This document shows, piece by piece, positions 1 through 9,289 of a stretch of DNA of 64,000 nucleotides; positions within the stretch are counted from its first letter, which is position 1, and every line of letters starts with the position of its first letter. This stretch comes from CBDIHP01 sp965279195. GTDB taxonomy: Bacteria; Planctomycetota; Planctomycetia; Isosphaerales; Isosphaeraceae. The notes beneath the pieces are model-generated. The model saw only the letters and a list, made by a program, of their open reading frames with translations. It was not told where the DNA came from and searched no databases. Location: positions 62,001 to 126,000 of the forward strand of contig CBDIHP010000042.1 in the NCBI GenBank assembly GCA_965279195.1. Reading direction: 5' to 3'. The translations under genes and the position numbers were made by a program.

Positions 1-82
1 CCCGATCTTCGTGAATACCAACTTCTCCCGGCACGGCCAGGCGGCGGCGGTCGTCGTCGAGGCGGGTTCCACCGGCGCCTGA
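1..82 (+). CDS. 3' end of a possible ketosynthase-like protein (partial)
   Basis: Only the last 26 codons are present, reading from base 2 to a TGA at 80-82. The visible C-terminus includes N-T-N-F-S-R-H-G-Q-A-A-A-V-V-V. This loosely resembles the final strand of thiolase-fold ketosynthases, where a Gly-rich segment is followed by a hydrophobic strand. A complete ketosynthase starts 74 bases downstream in the same direction, and paired ketosynthase or chain-length-factor genes are common, so a partner ketosynthase is a reasonable guess. The fragment is too short to be sure, and other folds could end this way. Confidence 0.4.
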   Translation, partial: PIFVNTNFSRHGQAAAVVVEAGSTGA

Positions 83-156
83 TCGGGCACCCTTGAACCG
101 TCTCGTACAATCGTTCAACGCTCCTCCGTTCACCCCCTATGGGTCGAGACAGACAC

Positions 157-1446
157 ATGCACCGCCGAGTCGTCGTGACGGGAATGGGGATGGTCACTCC
201 GGTCGGGGGCGACATGGAGTCGACCTGGGCGTCGCTCCGCGAAGGCAGGAGCGGCGTCGGCCGGATCTCCCTCTTCAACGCCTCCACCTTCCCCACCAAG
301 ATCGCCGCCGAGGTCAAGAATTTCGACCTCGGCCGGTACATCCCCGACGCCGGTCACTGGGATGAGCACTGCCGGAACACCATCTTCGCCCTCGCCGCCG
401 CACGGATGGCCATCGACAACTCGGGCGTCGAGTCGTTCGACCAGCTCGACAAGACCCGATTCGGCGTCTACCTCGGCTCGGGCGAGGGCCAGCAGGATTT
501 CCCCCGGTTCGTGAAGCTGGTCCACCTGGCCTCGATCCCCTCGAACCACGTCAACACCGCCACGTTCACCGAGCGCGGGCTCGACACGCTGCACTTCGTC
601 CACGAGGCCGAGCAGGAGCCCGGCACGCCGTCTGCTCATCTCGCCAGCTACTTCGGGCTCCAGGGGCCGAACTCGACCTGCCTCACCGCCTGCGCGGCCA
701 GCTCGCAGGCGATCGGCGAGGCCGTCGAATTGATCCGTCGCGGTGAGGCCGACCTGATGCTCTCGGGCGGCACCCACAGCATGATCCATGCCCTCGGCGT
801 GACCGGGTTCAACCTGCTCACCGCCCTCTCGACCCGCAACGACGACCCGACCAAGGCCAGCCGGCCGTTCGACCGCGACCGCGACGGGTTCATCCTGGGC
901 GAAGGGGCGGGCATGGTCATCCTCGAAGAGCTCGAACACGCCAAGGCTCGGGGCGCCACGATTCACGGCGAGGTCGTCGGCTACGGCTCCACCGCCGACG
1001 CCTTCCGGCTCACCGACACCCACGACGAGGGCCGGGGCGCCATCGCCTGCCTCCGGGAGGCGTTGGCGGAAGCCAAGCTGAATCCCGAGGACATCGATTA
1101 CATCAACGCCCACGGGACGTCCACCCACGTCAACGACTCGATCGAGACGCTGGCAATCAAGAAGACGTTCGGCGAAACTGCCTACCGCGTCCCGATCTCC
1201 AGCACCAAGAGCATGATGGGACACCTCATCGCCGCCGCCGGCAGCGTCGAGGCCATCGTCTGCCTGCTGGCCATCCGCGACGGCGTCGTGCCCCCGACCA
1301 TCAACCTCGAAAACCCCGGGGAGGACTGCGACCTCGACTACATCCCGCACACCGCGCGGACGAAGGCCGTCGATGTCGCCCTCTCCAACAGTTTCGGTTT
1401 CGGTGGACAGAACATCACCCTGATCTTGAAGCGTTACGCGGGCTAG
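157..1446 (+). CDS. fabF: beta-ketoacyl-[acyl-carrier-protein] synthase, FabF type
   Basis: Cytoplasmic condensing enzyme that extends an acyl-ACP with malonyl-ACP in fatty-acid or related polyketide synthesis. From the ATG at 157 it is 429 residues, normal for FabF/KAS II. It opens with the usual R-R-V-V-V-T-G-M-G. The catalytic set is complete: Cys179 in T-A-C-A-A-S-S, His319 in N-A-H-G-T-S-T, Lys351 in S-T-K-S and His356 in M-G-H. The C-terminus carries S-N-S-F-G-F-G-G-Q-N. An upstream in-frame ATG at 139 would add six residues, but neither start has a clear ribosome binding site; 157 fits the family better. The partial gene before it may be a second ketosynthase, so this copy could serve a specialised lipid pathway instead of housekeeping synthesis. 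Confidence 0.9.
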   Translation: MHRRVVVTGMGMVTPVGGDMESTWASLREGRSGVGRISLFNASTFPTKIAAEVKNFDLGRYIPDAGHWDEHCRNTIFALAAARMAIDNSGVESFDQLDKTRFGVYLGSGEGQQDFPRFVKLVHLASIPSNHVNTATFTERGLDTLHFVHEAEQEPGTPSAHLASYFGLQGPNSTCLTACAASSQAIGEAVELIRRGEADLMLSGGTHSMIHALGVTGFNLLTALSTRNDDPTKASRPFDRDRDGFILGEGAGMVILEELEHAKARGATIHGEVVGYGSTADAFRLTDTHDEGRGAIACLREALAEAKLNPEDIDYINAHGTSTHVNDSIETLAIKKTFGETAYRVPISSTKSMMGHLIAAAGSVEAIVCLLAIRDGVVPPTINLENPGEDCDLDYIPHTARTKAVDVALSNSFGFGGQNITLILKRYAG

Positions 1447-1460
1447 AATGGATGCACACC

Positions 1461-1484
1461 AGCCGGGCGCGTGAGCGCCCGGCT
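1461..1484 (+). terminator. hairpin after fabF (terminator-like)
   Basis: A perfect 10-bp GC stem (1461-1470 with 1475-1484) closes a GTGA tetraloop of the stable GNRA class, 15 bases after the ketosynthase stop. No T-run follows, so it may act as an RNA 3'-end stabiliser or a weak terminator. Confidence 0.5.
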
Positions 1485-1613
1485 GTTGGCCTGCCCACCC
1501 CGACCAGAGTCGATCCCGCCACCCGCCCGACGGAACATCCGGGCGGGTTCCGTCGCGCGAGGCTTCACCACACGCTCCTCTGCGAACAGGCGACGACCCC
1601 GGAGTGACATCCC

Positions 1614-2693
1614 GTGCCGAGCCCGTTGACTCTCCTGGCCATCGCGGTCTCCGTGACCTCCCTCGCCGCGATCGCCTACGCGACCTACATGTACGTGAGG
1701 TACGCCCCGGTCATCGGGCGGATCTTCGAGGAAACCCCGATGTTCCTCCCCTTGCGGGTCTCCCCCAAGGGCGAGGGCGAGTCGGTCACGTTCCCGACCG
1801 AGGACGGCCTGGAACTCGCCGGCACCTACCTCGAGGCCCGCACGCCCTTCCGCGTCGGCGTCCTCGTGTTCTGCCACGAATATCTCAGCGACCGCTGGAG
1901 CTCGTTCCCCTACGTCGACGGCCTCCGCGACCAGGGGTTTGACATCTTCACGTTCGACTTCCGGAACCACGGCCAGAGCCCCAAGGATCCGGTCTACGCC
2001 CCCCTCCAGTGGGTCACCGAGCATGAGGTCCTCGACCTCCAGGCCGCGTTGACCTACCTCCGCTCCCGCCCCGACGCCGACCCCGCCGGGTTCGGCATCT
2101 TCGGCGTGAGCCGGGGCGGCGGAACCGCGCTCTGCGTCATGGCCAAGGATCCCGGCATCTGGGGCGTCGTGACCGACGGGGCCTTCCCCACCCAGGGGAC
2201 CATGATGGCTTACATCTGGCGCTGGGCGGAGATCTACGTCCAGAGCCCCCTGCTCTTCAGCATCACGCCCAACTGGATCGTGTCGCTGCTCTCGACCACC
2301 GCCCGGATCCGTTCCGAGAACCGCCTGCACTGCAAGTATCCGAGCGTCGAGAAGGCCGCCTCGAACCTCGGCCCACGCCCCTGGTTCCTGATCCACGGCG
2401 CCAAGGACGCGTACATCGGCAAGGGGATCGCCGAGGAACTCTTCGCGCTGGCGAAGGGCCCCAAGGAATCCTGGATCGTCGAGAAGGCCAAGCACAACCG
2501 CTGCCGCGACATCGCCGGCCCGCTCTATCACGACCGCGTCCGCGAATTCTTCCTCAAGAACGCCCCGCGCAAGGCCCCGGCCAACCGCCCCGAGCCCATC
2601 GCTCCGGCTGCGGCCCCCGCCCGGGTCGCCGAGCCGGTGAAACTGATCCCGGTCAACGCGGCCTCCACGGTCACCGATCTTCCGATCGTCTGA
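1614..2693 (+). CDS. membrane-anchored alpha/beta hydrolase
   Basis: A 359-residue protein with an N-terminal hydrophobic segment (about residues 5-26) that probably anchors it in the membrane, followed by an alpha/beta-hydrolase domain. Visible features are the oxyanion-type F-C-H-E-Y near residue 85, the nucleophile elbow G-V-S166-R-G-G, Asp265 in H-G-A-K-D and His294 in K-A-K-H-N, giving a plausible Ser-Asp-His triad. The last 40 residues are a Pro/Ala-rich tail. The GTG start at 1614 is chosen because GGAG lies 9 bases upstream. Substrate is unknown: esterase, lipase-like and peptidase roles are all possible. It stands alone between fabF and the GH3 gene. Confidence 0.75.
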   Translation: MPSPLTLLAIAVSVTSLAAIAYATYMYVRYAPVIGRIFEETPMFLPLRVSPKGEGESVTFPTEDGLELAGTYLEARTPFRVGVLVFCHEYLSDRWSSFPYVDGLRDQGFDIFTFDFRNHGQSPKDPVYAPLQWVTEHEVLDLQAALTYLRSRPDADPAGFGIFGVSRGGGTALCVMAKDPGIWGVVTDGAFPTQGTMMAYIWRWAEIYVQSPLLFSITPNWIVSLLSTTARIRSENRLHCKYPSVEKAASNLGPRPWFLIHGAKDAYIGKGIAEELFALAKGPKESWIVEKAKHNRCRDIAGPLYHDRVREFFLKNAPRKAPANRPEPIAPAAAPARVAEPVKLIPVNAASTVTDLPIV

Positions 2694-2700
2694 CTTTGGG

Positions 2701-2819
2701 GTGCGGACGCAGAGCCTCCGCTTTCGGATGCCCTCGTCGGAGCGATCCGCGTCGGGCATCCGTTGTCGTTTGAGACGAAGCCCCTCCTGGAGTGCGGAAA
2801 CTCTGCGTCCGCACTCCAG
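2701..2819 (+). repeat. nested inverted-repeat element (GGAGTGCGGA family)
   Basis: Intergenic structure with arms at 2701-2714 and 2801-2814 (14 bp, perfect), an inner pair around 2725-2733 and 2754-2762, and a separate 12-bp hairpin at 2787-2798/2808-2819. The end sequence CTGGAGTGCGGA recurs at 30237 and, in inverted form, at 30341 and 32231, so this is a dispersed family (see findings). Confidence 0.75.
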
Positions 2820-2903
2820 TGGGGTTGCCTTGACGCAATCCCAGACGCGGGCTAGTTTCGCGGATCCTCCTCTCCTCCAACGGCCCAGGCGGATCGGCGT
2901 CGC

Positions 2904-4604
2904 GTGATACTCTCACTCATCCGGAAAGTCGCGGGGATCCCGCTCGTCAACCGCTCCCGCCGCCTGGCGAGGGACTTCCTCGCGCAGACGAAGCGGGCCG
3001 ATGAGGTCCAGCGGGACCTCTTGCGCACCCAGATCGCCCGCCACGCCGGCAGTGGGTTCGGCCGCGACCACCACTTCGGCGAGATCCGTTCCGCCGCCGA
3101 CTTCCGCAAGCGCGTCCCCATCGGCGGCTACGAGCGGCATGAGCCCTACATCGAGAAGGTCCGAAACGGCGACACCGGGGCCCTCTTCGGCGAGGGCACC
3201 CGCGTCCTGATGTTCGCGATGACCTCGGGCACCACCAACCGCCCGAAGACGATCCCCGTCACCGACCTCGCCGTCCACAACTACCGCGAAGGCTGGCAGA
3301 TCTGGGGCATCCTGGCCTTCGACTTTCACGAGAATATGCACAAGTATGGGCTCAAGCCCATCTTGCAGCTCTCCAGCGACTGGCGGGAATCCTTCACACC
3401 CGCCGGGATCCCCTGCGGCGCCATCACGGGCCTGACGACCTCGATCCAGAACCCGATGGTCCGCATCACCTACTGCATGCCCGTCGCCGCCTGCCGGATC
3501 AAGGACGTGGCTTCGAAGTACTACGTCGCGCTCCGGATGTCGGTCCACCGCGACCTCGGCACCACCATCGCCGCCAACCCCAGCACCATCCTGGGCATCG
3601 CCCGCCTGGGGGATCAGGAGAAAGAGACCCTGATCCGCGACTACTACAACGGCACCATCGACCCCAAGTGGCAGATCCCGCAGGATGTCCGCGACGCGAT
3701 GAAGCTCCGCGTCCGGATCAAGCGCCCGACGACCGCGAAGCGGCTCGAAGGGATCATCAACCGCACCGGGCACCTGCGCCCCAGGGACTACTGGCCCAAC
3801 CTGGAATTCCTCGCCAACTGGACCGGGGGCACGATGGGGGCCTACCTCCAGGGCTACCCCGAGTGGTTCGGCGACAAGCCGGTGCGGGACATCGGCCTGA
3901 TCGCCTCCGAGGGGCGGTTCACGATTCCCATCCAGGACGGCACCCCCGCCGGCGTGCTCGACATCCGCCACCACTACTTCGAGTTCATCCCCGAAGAGCA
4001 GGCCGACCGCGAGGCCCCCGACACCGTCGAGGGGCACGAACTCATCGAGGGCCGCAACTACTTCATCGTCCCGACCACCGCCAGCGGGCTGTATCGGTAC
4101 ATGATCCACGACCTCGTCCGCTGCGTCGGGTTCGAGGGCAAGGCGCCCCTGATCGAGTTCCTCAACAAGGGGGCCCACTTCTCCAGCCTGTCGGGGGAGA
4201 AGCTGTCGGAGTATCAGGTGGTGACGGCCGTGAACGCCGCGCAGGCGAAGCTCGGGCATCGCCTCTCGTCGTATCTCCTCCTGCCGCGCTGGGGCGAGGT
4301 GCCCTACTACAACCTGCTCGTCGAGGCGGGGGATGTCCCCGACGACGCCTCGGTGCACCGGCTCCAGCGGGCGGTCGAGGCGGAGATGCAGGAAGTCAAC
4401 TGCGAGTATGAGAACCGGATCTCCACCCGGCGACTCGGCCCAATCCGCATCGCCCGCATCCCGTCGGGTTCGTGGGCGGAATTCCAGAAGAGGCGGCTGC
4501 AAAAGAGCGGCGGGACCGTCGAACAATACAAGCAGCCGTGCCTCCTGTCGGACCTCAACGCATATCAGTCGTTCGATCTGACGGAGATCCCCTCGGGGGA
4601 TTGA
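2904..4604 (+). CDS. GH3 auxin-responsive-promoter family protein (adenylate-forming)
   Basis: A 566-residue member of the GH3 family. The family is best known for plant enzymes that adenylate an acyl acid and join it to an amino acid; bacterial substrates are mostly unknown. Visible motifs include the phosphate-binding M-T-S-G-T-T-N-R-P-K at about residues 106-115, an S-E-G segment near 335, Y-F-E-F-I-P near 357 and G-L-Y-R-Y-M-I-H-D near 394. The plant family usually has G-D-V in the last motif, where this protein has H-D-L. The protein is full length, with no signal peptide. Start is GTG 2904, with no good ribosome binding site visible. No obvious partner gene is adjacent. Confidence 0.85.
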   Translation: MILSLIRKVAGIPLVNRSRRLARDFLAQTKRADEVQRDLLRTQIARHAGSGFGRDHHFGEIRSAADFRKRVPIGGYERHEPYIEKVRNGDTGALFGEGTRVLMFAMTSGTTNRPKTIPVTDLAVHNYREGWQIWGILAFDFHENMHKYGLKPILQLSSDWRESFTPAGIPCGAITGLTTSIQNPMVRITYCMPVAACRIKDVASKYYVALRMSVHRDLGTTIAANPSTILGIARLGDQEKETLIRDYYNGTIDPKWQIPQDVRDAMKLRVRIKRPTTAKRLEGIINRTGHLRPRDYWPNLEFLANWTGGTMGAYLQGYPEWFGDKPVRDIGLIASEGRFTIPIQDGTPAGVLDIRHHYFEFIPEEQADREAPDTVEGHELIEGRNYFIVPTTASGLYRYMIHDLVRCVGFEGKAPLIEFLNKGAHFSSLSGEKLSEYQVVTAVNAAQAKLGHRLSSYLLLPRWGEVPYYNLLVEAGDVPDDASVHRLQRAVEAEMQEVNCEYENRISTRRLGPIRIARIPSGSWAEFQKRRLQKSGGTVEQYKQPCLLSDLNAYQSFDLTEIPSGD

Positions 4605-4782
4605 CCCCGTCGGCCCGCGCGACTCGGGTTGAGGGATTCGCCGAACTTTGGTAAGGGTCCGGGGAATTCGGCGGGCTCGGCCCGTCGGTGGCTCCTGACT
4701 TGCGCGACAGGACCTGGAAAACGACACGGATCGTCTCCCGGGCGGCAACGGCCAGGTCGATTCCCCGAAGGGGGTAGCCCGC

Positions 4783-6109
4783 ATGGTTCCGGCGAAGGAT
4801 TCCGCCTTGTCACGTACCGCCCTGCCCTACCGCGTGCTTCCGCGTCGCGCCGCCGTCGGACTGCTCCTGCTCGCCGCGGTCGCCGGCTCGGAAGGCTGCT
4901 CCAAGATGAAGTCCGGCCGACGGTCGGACTTCGGCCTCGCCCGGCACCCCCCGCGCCCAGAGCGCCGAGCCGGTCGACGCCTACACGGCCTTCAACAAAA
5001 CCCTCGATCAGAGCCAGAACCCGAGGGCGAAGGCCGTCACCGAGACGACGCCCGAGTTCAGCGACCGGGGCCGGATGGCCGCCGCGACGCCCGAGATCGC
5101 CACGGCCTCGGTCGAGTCGACCTCCCCGGCGATGCCGCAGCCCCGCCCGGCCGCCCTCACCCGCTCGACCGCCCACCCCCGCCCGCAGGTCGCCCAGACC
5201 CCGCCCGTCGGCGAGGTCCCTGAACTCCTCAACGTCGAGCCGATCATCGTCGCCGCTCCGGCGCCCTCACCCGTCGCGTCGCCCGCGCCGCCGTCGAACG
5301 ATCTCAACCTCGCCCTGAATACGGCGAGCCCCGCGCCGAACGTCCCGGCCCCGAAGCCCGAGCCGAAGCTCGTCGCCCCGGCGAATGAGCAGACGGACCT
5401 TGCGAAGCTCGTCGCCGACGCCCGCGCCCGGCTCGACGGCCTCAAGAACTACCAGCTCAGGGTTTCCGGCCAGGAGCGCGTCGGCGGCGCGCTCAAGGAT
5501 CCCGAGCTCATGGTCATGAGCATCCGACGCGACCCGAAGGCGGTCCGGCTGGAATGGAAAGAGGGCCCCCAGAAGGGTCGCGAGGTGATCTACGTCGCCG
5601 ACCCGAACGGCGGGATCCTCCACATCAACATGGCCGACTCGCTGATCCCCGTCCCCCGGATGAGCCTCTCGCCGACCAGCCCTCTGGTCATGAAGAACAG
5701 CCGCCACCCGATCACCGAGGCTGGTTTCGACCAGGTTATCAAGAACCTCGAACTCGCCCTCAAGCCCGTCCCGGGCACCCCGCAGGCGAAGGCGAAGGTG
5801 ACCTACGAGGGCTTGAAGACGGTCAAGCCGCTGACCAGGCCGCATCAGCTCGTCGTCCGGATCACCCCCAACGGCGAGACCTGGAACGTCTACTTCGACC
5901 CCGACACCAAGCTGCCTGCCCTCGTCGAGGCGTTCGGGGCCGACAAGCAGATGCTGGAGAGGTACCACTTCAAGGAGCTGAAGGCCGACGTCCCCGAGCT
6001 GCTCGCCGGCGGGGCGTTCGACCCCGACGTGCGATGGGGTAAGCCGGGCGGTCTACTGAGCCGGATGGCCCGGACGCCCGCCGCCGACGCCGCCCCTGCC
6101 ACCCGCTGA
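4783..6109 (+). CDS. DUF1571 lipoprotein, apparently frameshifted
   Basis: Two reading frames seem to encode one protein. The first opens at ATG 4783, eight bases after a strong AAGGGGGT, and gives a lipoprotein signal peptide ending at a Cys (A-G-S-E-G-C). The second, from about 4950 to 6109, carries a Pro/Ala-rich linker and a DUF1571 domain (D-A-R-A-R-L-D-G-L-K-N-Y), a planctomycete-typical family of unknown function resembling LolA/LppX-like lipid-binding folds. The second frame has a stop at 4907 and no start until ATG 5075. Removing one C from the six-C run at 4947-4952 joins the frames. Sequencing error, a real null allele or slippage are all possible. Intact, it would be an outer-envelope lipoprotein of about 440 residues. 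Confidence 0.75.
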
Positions 6110-6176
6110 CTGCCATTCTGGCGGGCCCTGTACGGATTCCCTGTCGCCCCCGACGTGGTATTCTCGAATCTCCTGA

Positions 6177-6205
6177 TTGACCAAAGCCTCGACATGACCT
6201 AGTTT
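6177..6205 (+). promoter_or_regulatory. candidate sigma70-type promoter for the receiver gene
   Basis: TTGACC at 6177-6182, a 17-base spacer and TAGTTT at 6200-6205, in a locally AT-richer stretch between two genes. It would give a leader of roughly 110 bases before the receiver start at 6326. Confidence 0.4.
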
Positions 6206-6325
6206 TGACTACAATGACGGGGGCGCCGGAGGTGAAGCCGGATCGGAATTGGCGTGGGGCTTGCATGTCGAGCCCTGCTCCCTTGACCGGCTCACGTGCT
6301 GTCGCGTCTGATGGACTGGTCAGCC

Positions 6326-6706
6326 ATGACCCAGCTTCAGCCCTATTCCGTTCTCATCACCGATGACGACCCTGGCGCCCGCGAGACCTTTCGCGAGATC
6401 CTGGAGCCGGTCGGTTTTCGTACTCTGCTGGCCGAGAGCGGCGAAGAAGCGATCGATCTCGTCCGCGACAACGAGATCCACGTCGCCCTGATGGACATGC
6501 ACCTCCCCCGCCTCTCGGGCCTGGAGACCATGGCCATCGTCCGCGAGATCAAGGGCATGCTCCCCATGATCCTCGTCTCCGCCGACCAGGACGACAGCCT
6601 CCTCCGCAAGGCGCTCTCTGCCCAGGTCTTCAGCGTCCTTGCCAAACCCGTCAGCAAGAACGTCGTGATCTACGTCGTCCGGCGCGCCCTCGAAAAGTTC
6701 TACTGA
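6326..6706 (+). CDS. stand-alone response regulator receiver protein
   Basis: A 126-residue single receiver domain with no output domain. Acidic pocket residues lie in I-T-D-D-D-P (13-15), the phosphoacceptor is Asp57 in L-M-D-M-H-L-P, Ser85 stands in the switch position and Lys107 lies in L-A-K-P-V. The ATG at 6326 is preferred to an upstream GTG at 6296 because it puts the numbering exactly on the CheY scheme. It would pass phosphate to a partner or act through protein contacts. No histidine kinase is nearby, so its sensor is elsewhere. It runs in the same direction as the NicO gene 20 bases later and may be cotranscribed with it. Confidence 0.88.
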   Translation: MTQLQPYSVLITDDDPGARETFREILEPVGFRTLLAESGEEAIDLVRDNEIHVALMDMHLPRLSGLETMAIVREIKGMLPMILVSADQDDSLLRKALSAQVFSVLAKPVSKNVVIYVVRRALEKFY

Positions 6707-6726
6707 CCCGATCGGCCTCCCTCCCC

Positions 6727-8058
6727 ATGCGGCGACCCGGTGCCATTGGCTTCGTCTGGGCACTTTGCGTCGCGGCCAATGTCCTCGGCCACGACATCCC
6801 CAACGCACGGGTCGACCGCTCGATCCAGGTCACCGTCGAACCCGGCCGGATCTCGGTCGCCTATGAGGTCAGCCTCGCCGAGCTGACCCTGACGCAGGAT
6901 CTCCGTCAACTCACAGGCGGGCGCACGCCCGCCGACCGCCGCGAGCTGTTCGAGCAATACGCGAAGGTCGTCGGGCCGCTCAATGCCAAGGGCCTACTCG
7001 TCCGGCGCTACGGCGAGGAACTCGAATTGGCCGTGGACGGTCACGACCTCGTCGTCGAGGACCATCCCCGGTTCACGTTTCGCTTTTCTGCCCTGATCCC
7101 CGAATCCGGCCGGATCGTCGTGCAGGACACGAACTACGACCAGAGCGAGGGCACGAGTCGGATCGCGGTCCGGGCCTCGCCCGAGATCGAGCTGGATGGC
7201 GACGAACTGCCAGGCGACGTCTCGAAGATCCCCCTCCGGCCGGTCTGGCAGTTGACCCCGGCCGAGGAGCGTCGCTCGAAGCGCGTCGAGTTCGCCTACC
7301 AGCCGACGGCGTCGAAGGCCGTCGAGGTCGTCGCCGAGAAACCGGGTGCGGAGGAACCCGCGTCGCAGACGAAGGTCGAGCGGAACCGCCTGACGGCCCT
7401 TCTCGATGACCTCTCGGGGACGAGCCGCGTTGGCCTGTGGCTTGCCGCCCTGCTGCTGGGCGTGCTGCATACCGTCCAGCCAGGTCACGGCAAGACGTTG
7501 GTGGCGGCCGCGACGCTCAGCGGGGACAAGTCCCCGTGGCGGGGGATCCTGCTGGGGCTGGTCACGGCCGCGACGCACGCGACGGTCGTGTTGCTCGTCG
7601 CGCTGGCCCTCGCCTGGACGGCCTCCCGCGACTACTCGGCGATCCAGGGGGGGCTGACGACCTCGGCCGGGTTCGTGATCGCGGCGATCGGGCTGTTCAA
7701 GTTGGGGCGGGTGGTCGGGGGGCATCCGGAGCACGCGCACGACCTCTCGGGCGGCCACAAGGGGCAGGTTCGGAACCTGGTCGCCCTGGGCATCGCCGGC
7801 GGGCTGGTGCCCTGCTGGGACGCGATCGCGCTGATCGTGCTGGCCGGGGCGATCGGGCGATTGATGCTGGGCGTCGAGCTGCTCATCGCCTTCAGCCTGG
7901 GGATGGCGTGCGTGCTGGTCCTGGTGGGCTGGGCGGCGGGGCGATTCTCGGGCGGGGGATCCTCGCGACGGATCGGCCCGGCCTGGATGCGGCGGCTGCG
8001 GGCCTTGAGTGCCCTGGTGATCTCCGGAATCGGGTTGTATCTTTTGCTGGTCGCCTGA
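6727..8058 (+). CDS. NicO-family nickel/cobalt transporter with fused N-terminal domain
   Basis: A 443-residue membrane protein. Residues 1-21 look like a signal peptide; residues 22-225 form a predicted periplasmic domain; from about 235 on there are some six membrane segments. The NicO/RcnA signature H-T-V-Q-P-G-H-G-K-T is at 248-257, and a His-rich loop (H-P-E-H-A-H-D-L-S-G-G-H) lies between membrane segments, as in Ni/Co transporters. G-L-V-P-C-W-D at about 358 is a second family-typical segment. The likely role is nickel or cobalt movement across the inner membrane; direction cannot be told from sequence. The long N-terminal extension is unlike RcnA and may sense or deliver metal. It begins 20 bases after the receiver gene. 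Confidence 0.8.
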   Translation: MRRPGAIGFVWALCVAANVLGHDIPNARVDRSIQVTVEPGRISVAYEVSLAELTLTQDLRQLTGGRTPADRRELFEQYAKVVGPLNAKGLLVRRYGEELELAVDGHDLVVEDHPRFTFRFSALIPESGRIVVQDTNYDQSEGTSRIAVRASPEIELDGDELPGDVSKIPLRPVWQLTPAEERRSKRVEFAYQPTASKAVEVVAEKPGAEEPASQTKVERNRLTALLDDLSGTSRVGLWLAALLLGVLHTVQPGHGKTLVAAATLSGDKSPWRGILLGLVTAATHATVVLLVALALAWTASRDYSAIQGGLTTSAGFVIAAIGLFKLGRVVGGHPEHAHDLSGGHKGQVRNLVALGIAGGLVPCWDAIALIVLAGAIGRLMLGVELLIAFSLGMACVLVLVGWAAGRFSGGGSSRRIGPAWMRRLRALSALVISGIGLYLLLVA

Positions 8059-8101
8059 CGTTGCGAGCGACCCGAAGCGAAGCCGGCCCGAGGACCTCGC
8101 G

Positions 8102-9289
8102 ATGCCCCGCGTCCGATCGATCACGCTCCACCACGCGGGCGTCCCGCTCCGTTCGAAGATCAAGCATGCGTCGCACGAGCGCGAGGCCAGCGACAACCTC
8201 GTGGTCAAGGTTACCCTCGACGACGGCCAGGTCGGCTACGGCGAGGGCGTGCCCCGTTCGTACGTGACCGGCGAGACCATCGACACGACCTTCGACGCCC
8301 TCGCCCGCGTCGACGTCCCCCGGATCCTCGACGGTTCCGAAGGCACCTTCCTCGACGTCGCCTGCGCCCTGTCGAGGTGGACGCTGCCCGAGATCGCGGA
8401 CGACCCTCGGGGCATGTTCGGCAACGCGGCCCGATGCGCGCTGGAGATGGCCCTGCTCGACGCCTACGGCCGGTCGTTCGGCGTGCCGTTCGGCGAGGCG
8501 ATCGAGGCAGTGGCCGACGCCGCCGGGGCCCGCCGCGAATCCCCGGCCCGGGTCCGGTACTCGGGCGCGATCACCGCCGACTCCCCGCGCGGGGAGTTCC
8601 GGTCGGCCATCAAGATGCGAATCTATGGATTCGCCCACGTGAAGCTCAAGGTCGGCATCGCCGGCCAGGACGACGAGGCTCGCGTCCGGCGCTGCCGGCG
8701 GATCCTCGGCTCCCGGGCGAACCTCCGGGTCGACGCCAACGAGGCCTGGACGCTCGACGAGTTCGCCGGCCACGTCCCCCACCTCGCCGCGCGGAAGGTC
8801 TCCGCCGTCGAGCAGCCCTTGCCGCACGGCAGGCTCGAAGACCTGGAGGACGCCGGACGGCGGTTCGCGACCCCGGTCATGCTCGACGAGTCGCTGTGCG
8901 GGATCCCCGACGGTCGACGGGTGATCGAGCTGAGGGCGGCGAAGTATTTCAATATTCGCCTATCCAAATGCGGCGGGATCTTCCCGTCGCTCCGGCTGAT
9001 GGAAGTGGCCCACTCGGCGGGCCTGGGATACCAGCTCGGCTGCCACCCCGGCGAGACGGGACTGCTCTCGGCGGCCGGCCGGGCGTTCGCGAGCCGCCTG
9101 CGGGGATTCCTGGCGGTCGAGGGGTCGTACGACCGGCACGTCCTGGCGCGGAACATCATCCGGGAGGACGTCACATTCCACTACGGCGGCTGGGCCGCGC
9201 CGCTCCCTGGGCCGGGCCTGGGGGTGACGGTGGATCCCGAGGCCCTGGCGTCGCTGACCGTCAAGTCGCGCGAGGTGACCTATGATTGA
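8102..9289 (+). CDS. mandelate racemase/muconate lactonizing (enolase superfamily) enzyme, dipeptide-epimerase-like
   Basis: A 395-residue cytoplasmic enolase-superfamily protein of the MLE subgroup. The barrel residues are all visible: Lys181-x-Lys183 (V-K-L-K-V-G), metal ligands Asp211 (V-D-A-N), Glu237 (V-E-Q-P) and Asp262 (L-D-E-S), and Lys289 (L-S-K-C). Paired lysines on opposite barrel faces fit epimerases, cycloisomerases and o-succinylbenzoate synthase. Family membership is firm, the exact reaction is not. It overlaps the next hydrolase gene by 8 bases, so the two are probably translated together and may share a pathway, such as cell-wall dipeptide salvage. Confidence 0.8.
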   Translation: MPRVRSITLHHAGVPLRSKIKHASHEREASDNLVVKVTLDDGQVGYGEGVPRSYVTGETIDTTFDALARVDVPRILDGSEGTFLDVACALSRWTLPEIADDPRGMFGNAARCALEMALLDAYGRSFGVPFGEAIEAVADAAGARRESPARVRYSGAITADSPRGEFRSAIKMRIYGFAHVKLKVGIAGQDDEARVRRCRRILGSRANLRVDANEAWTLDEFAGHVPHLAARKVSAVEQPLPHGRLEDLEDAGRRFATPVMLDESLCGIPDGRRVIELRAAKYFNIRLSKCGGIFPSLRLMEVAHSAGLGYQLGCHPGETGLLSAAGRAFASRLRGFLAVEGSYDRHVLARNIIREDVTFHYGGWAAPLPGPGLGVTVDPEALASLTVKSREVTYD

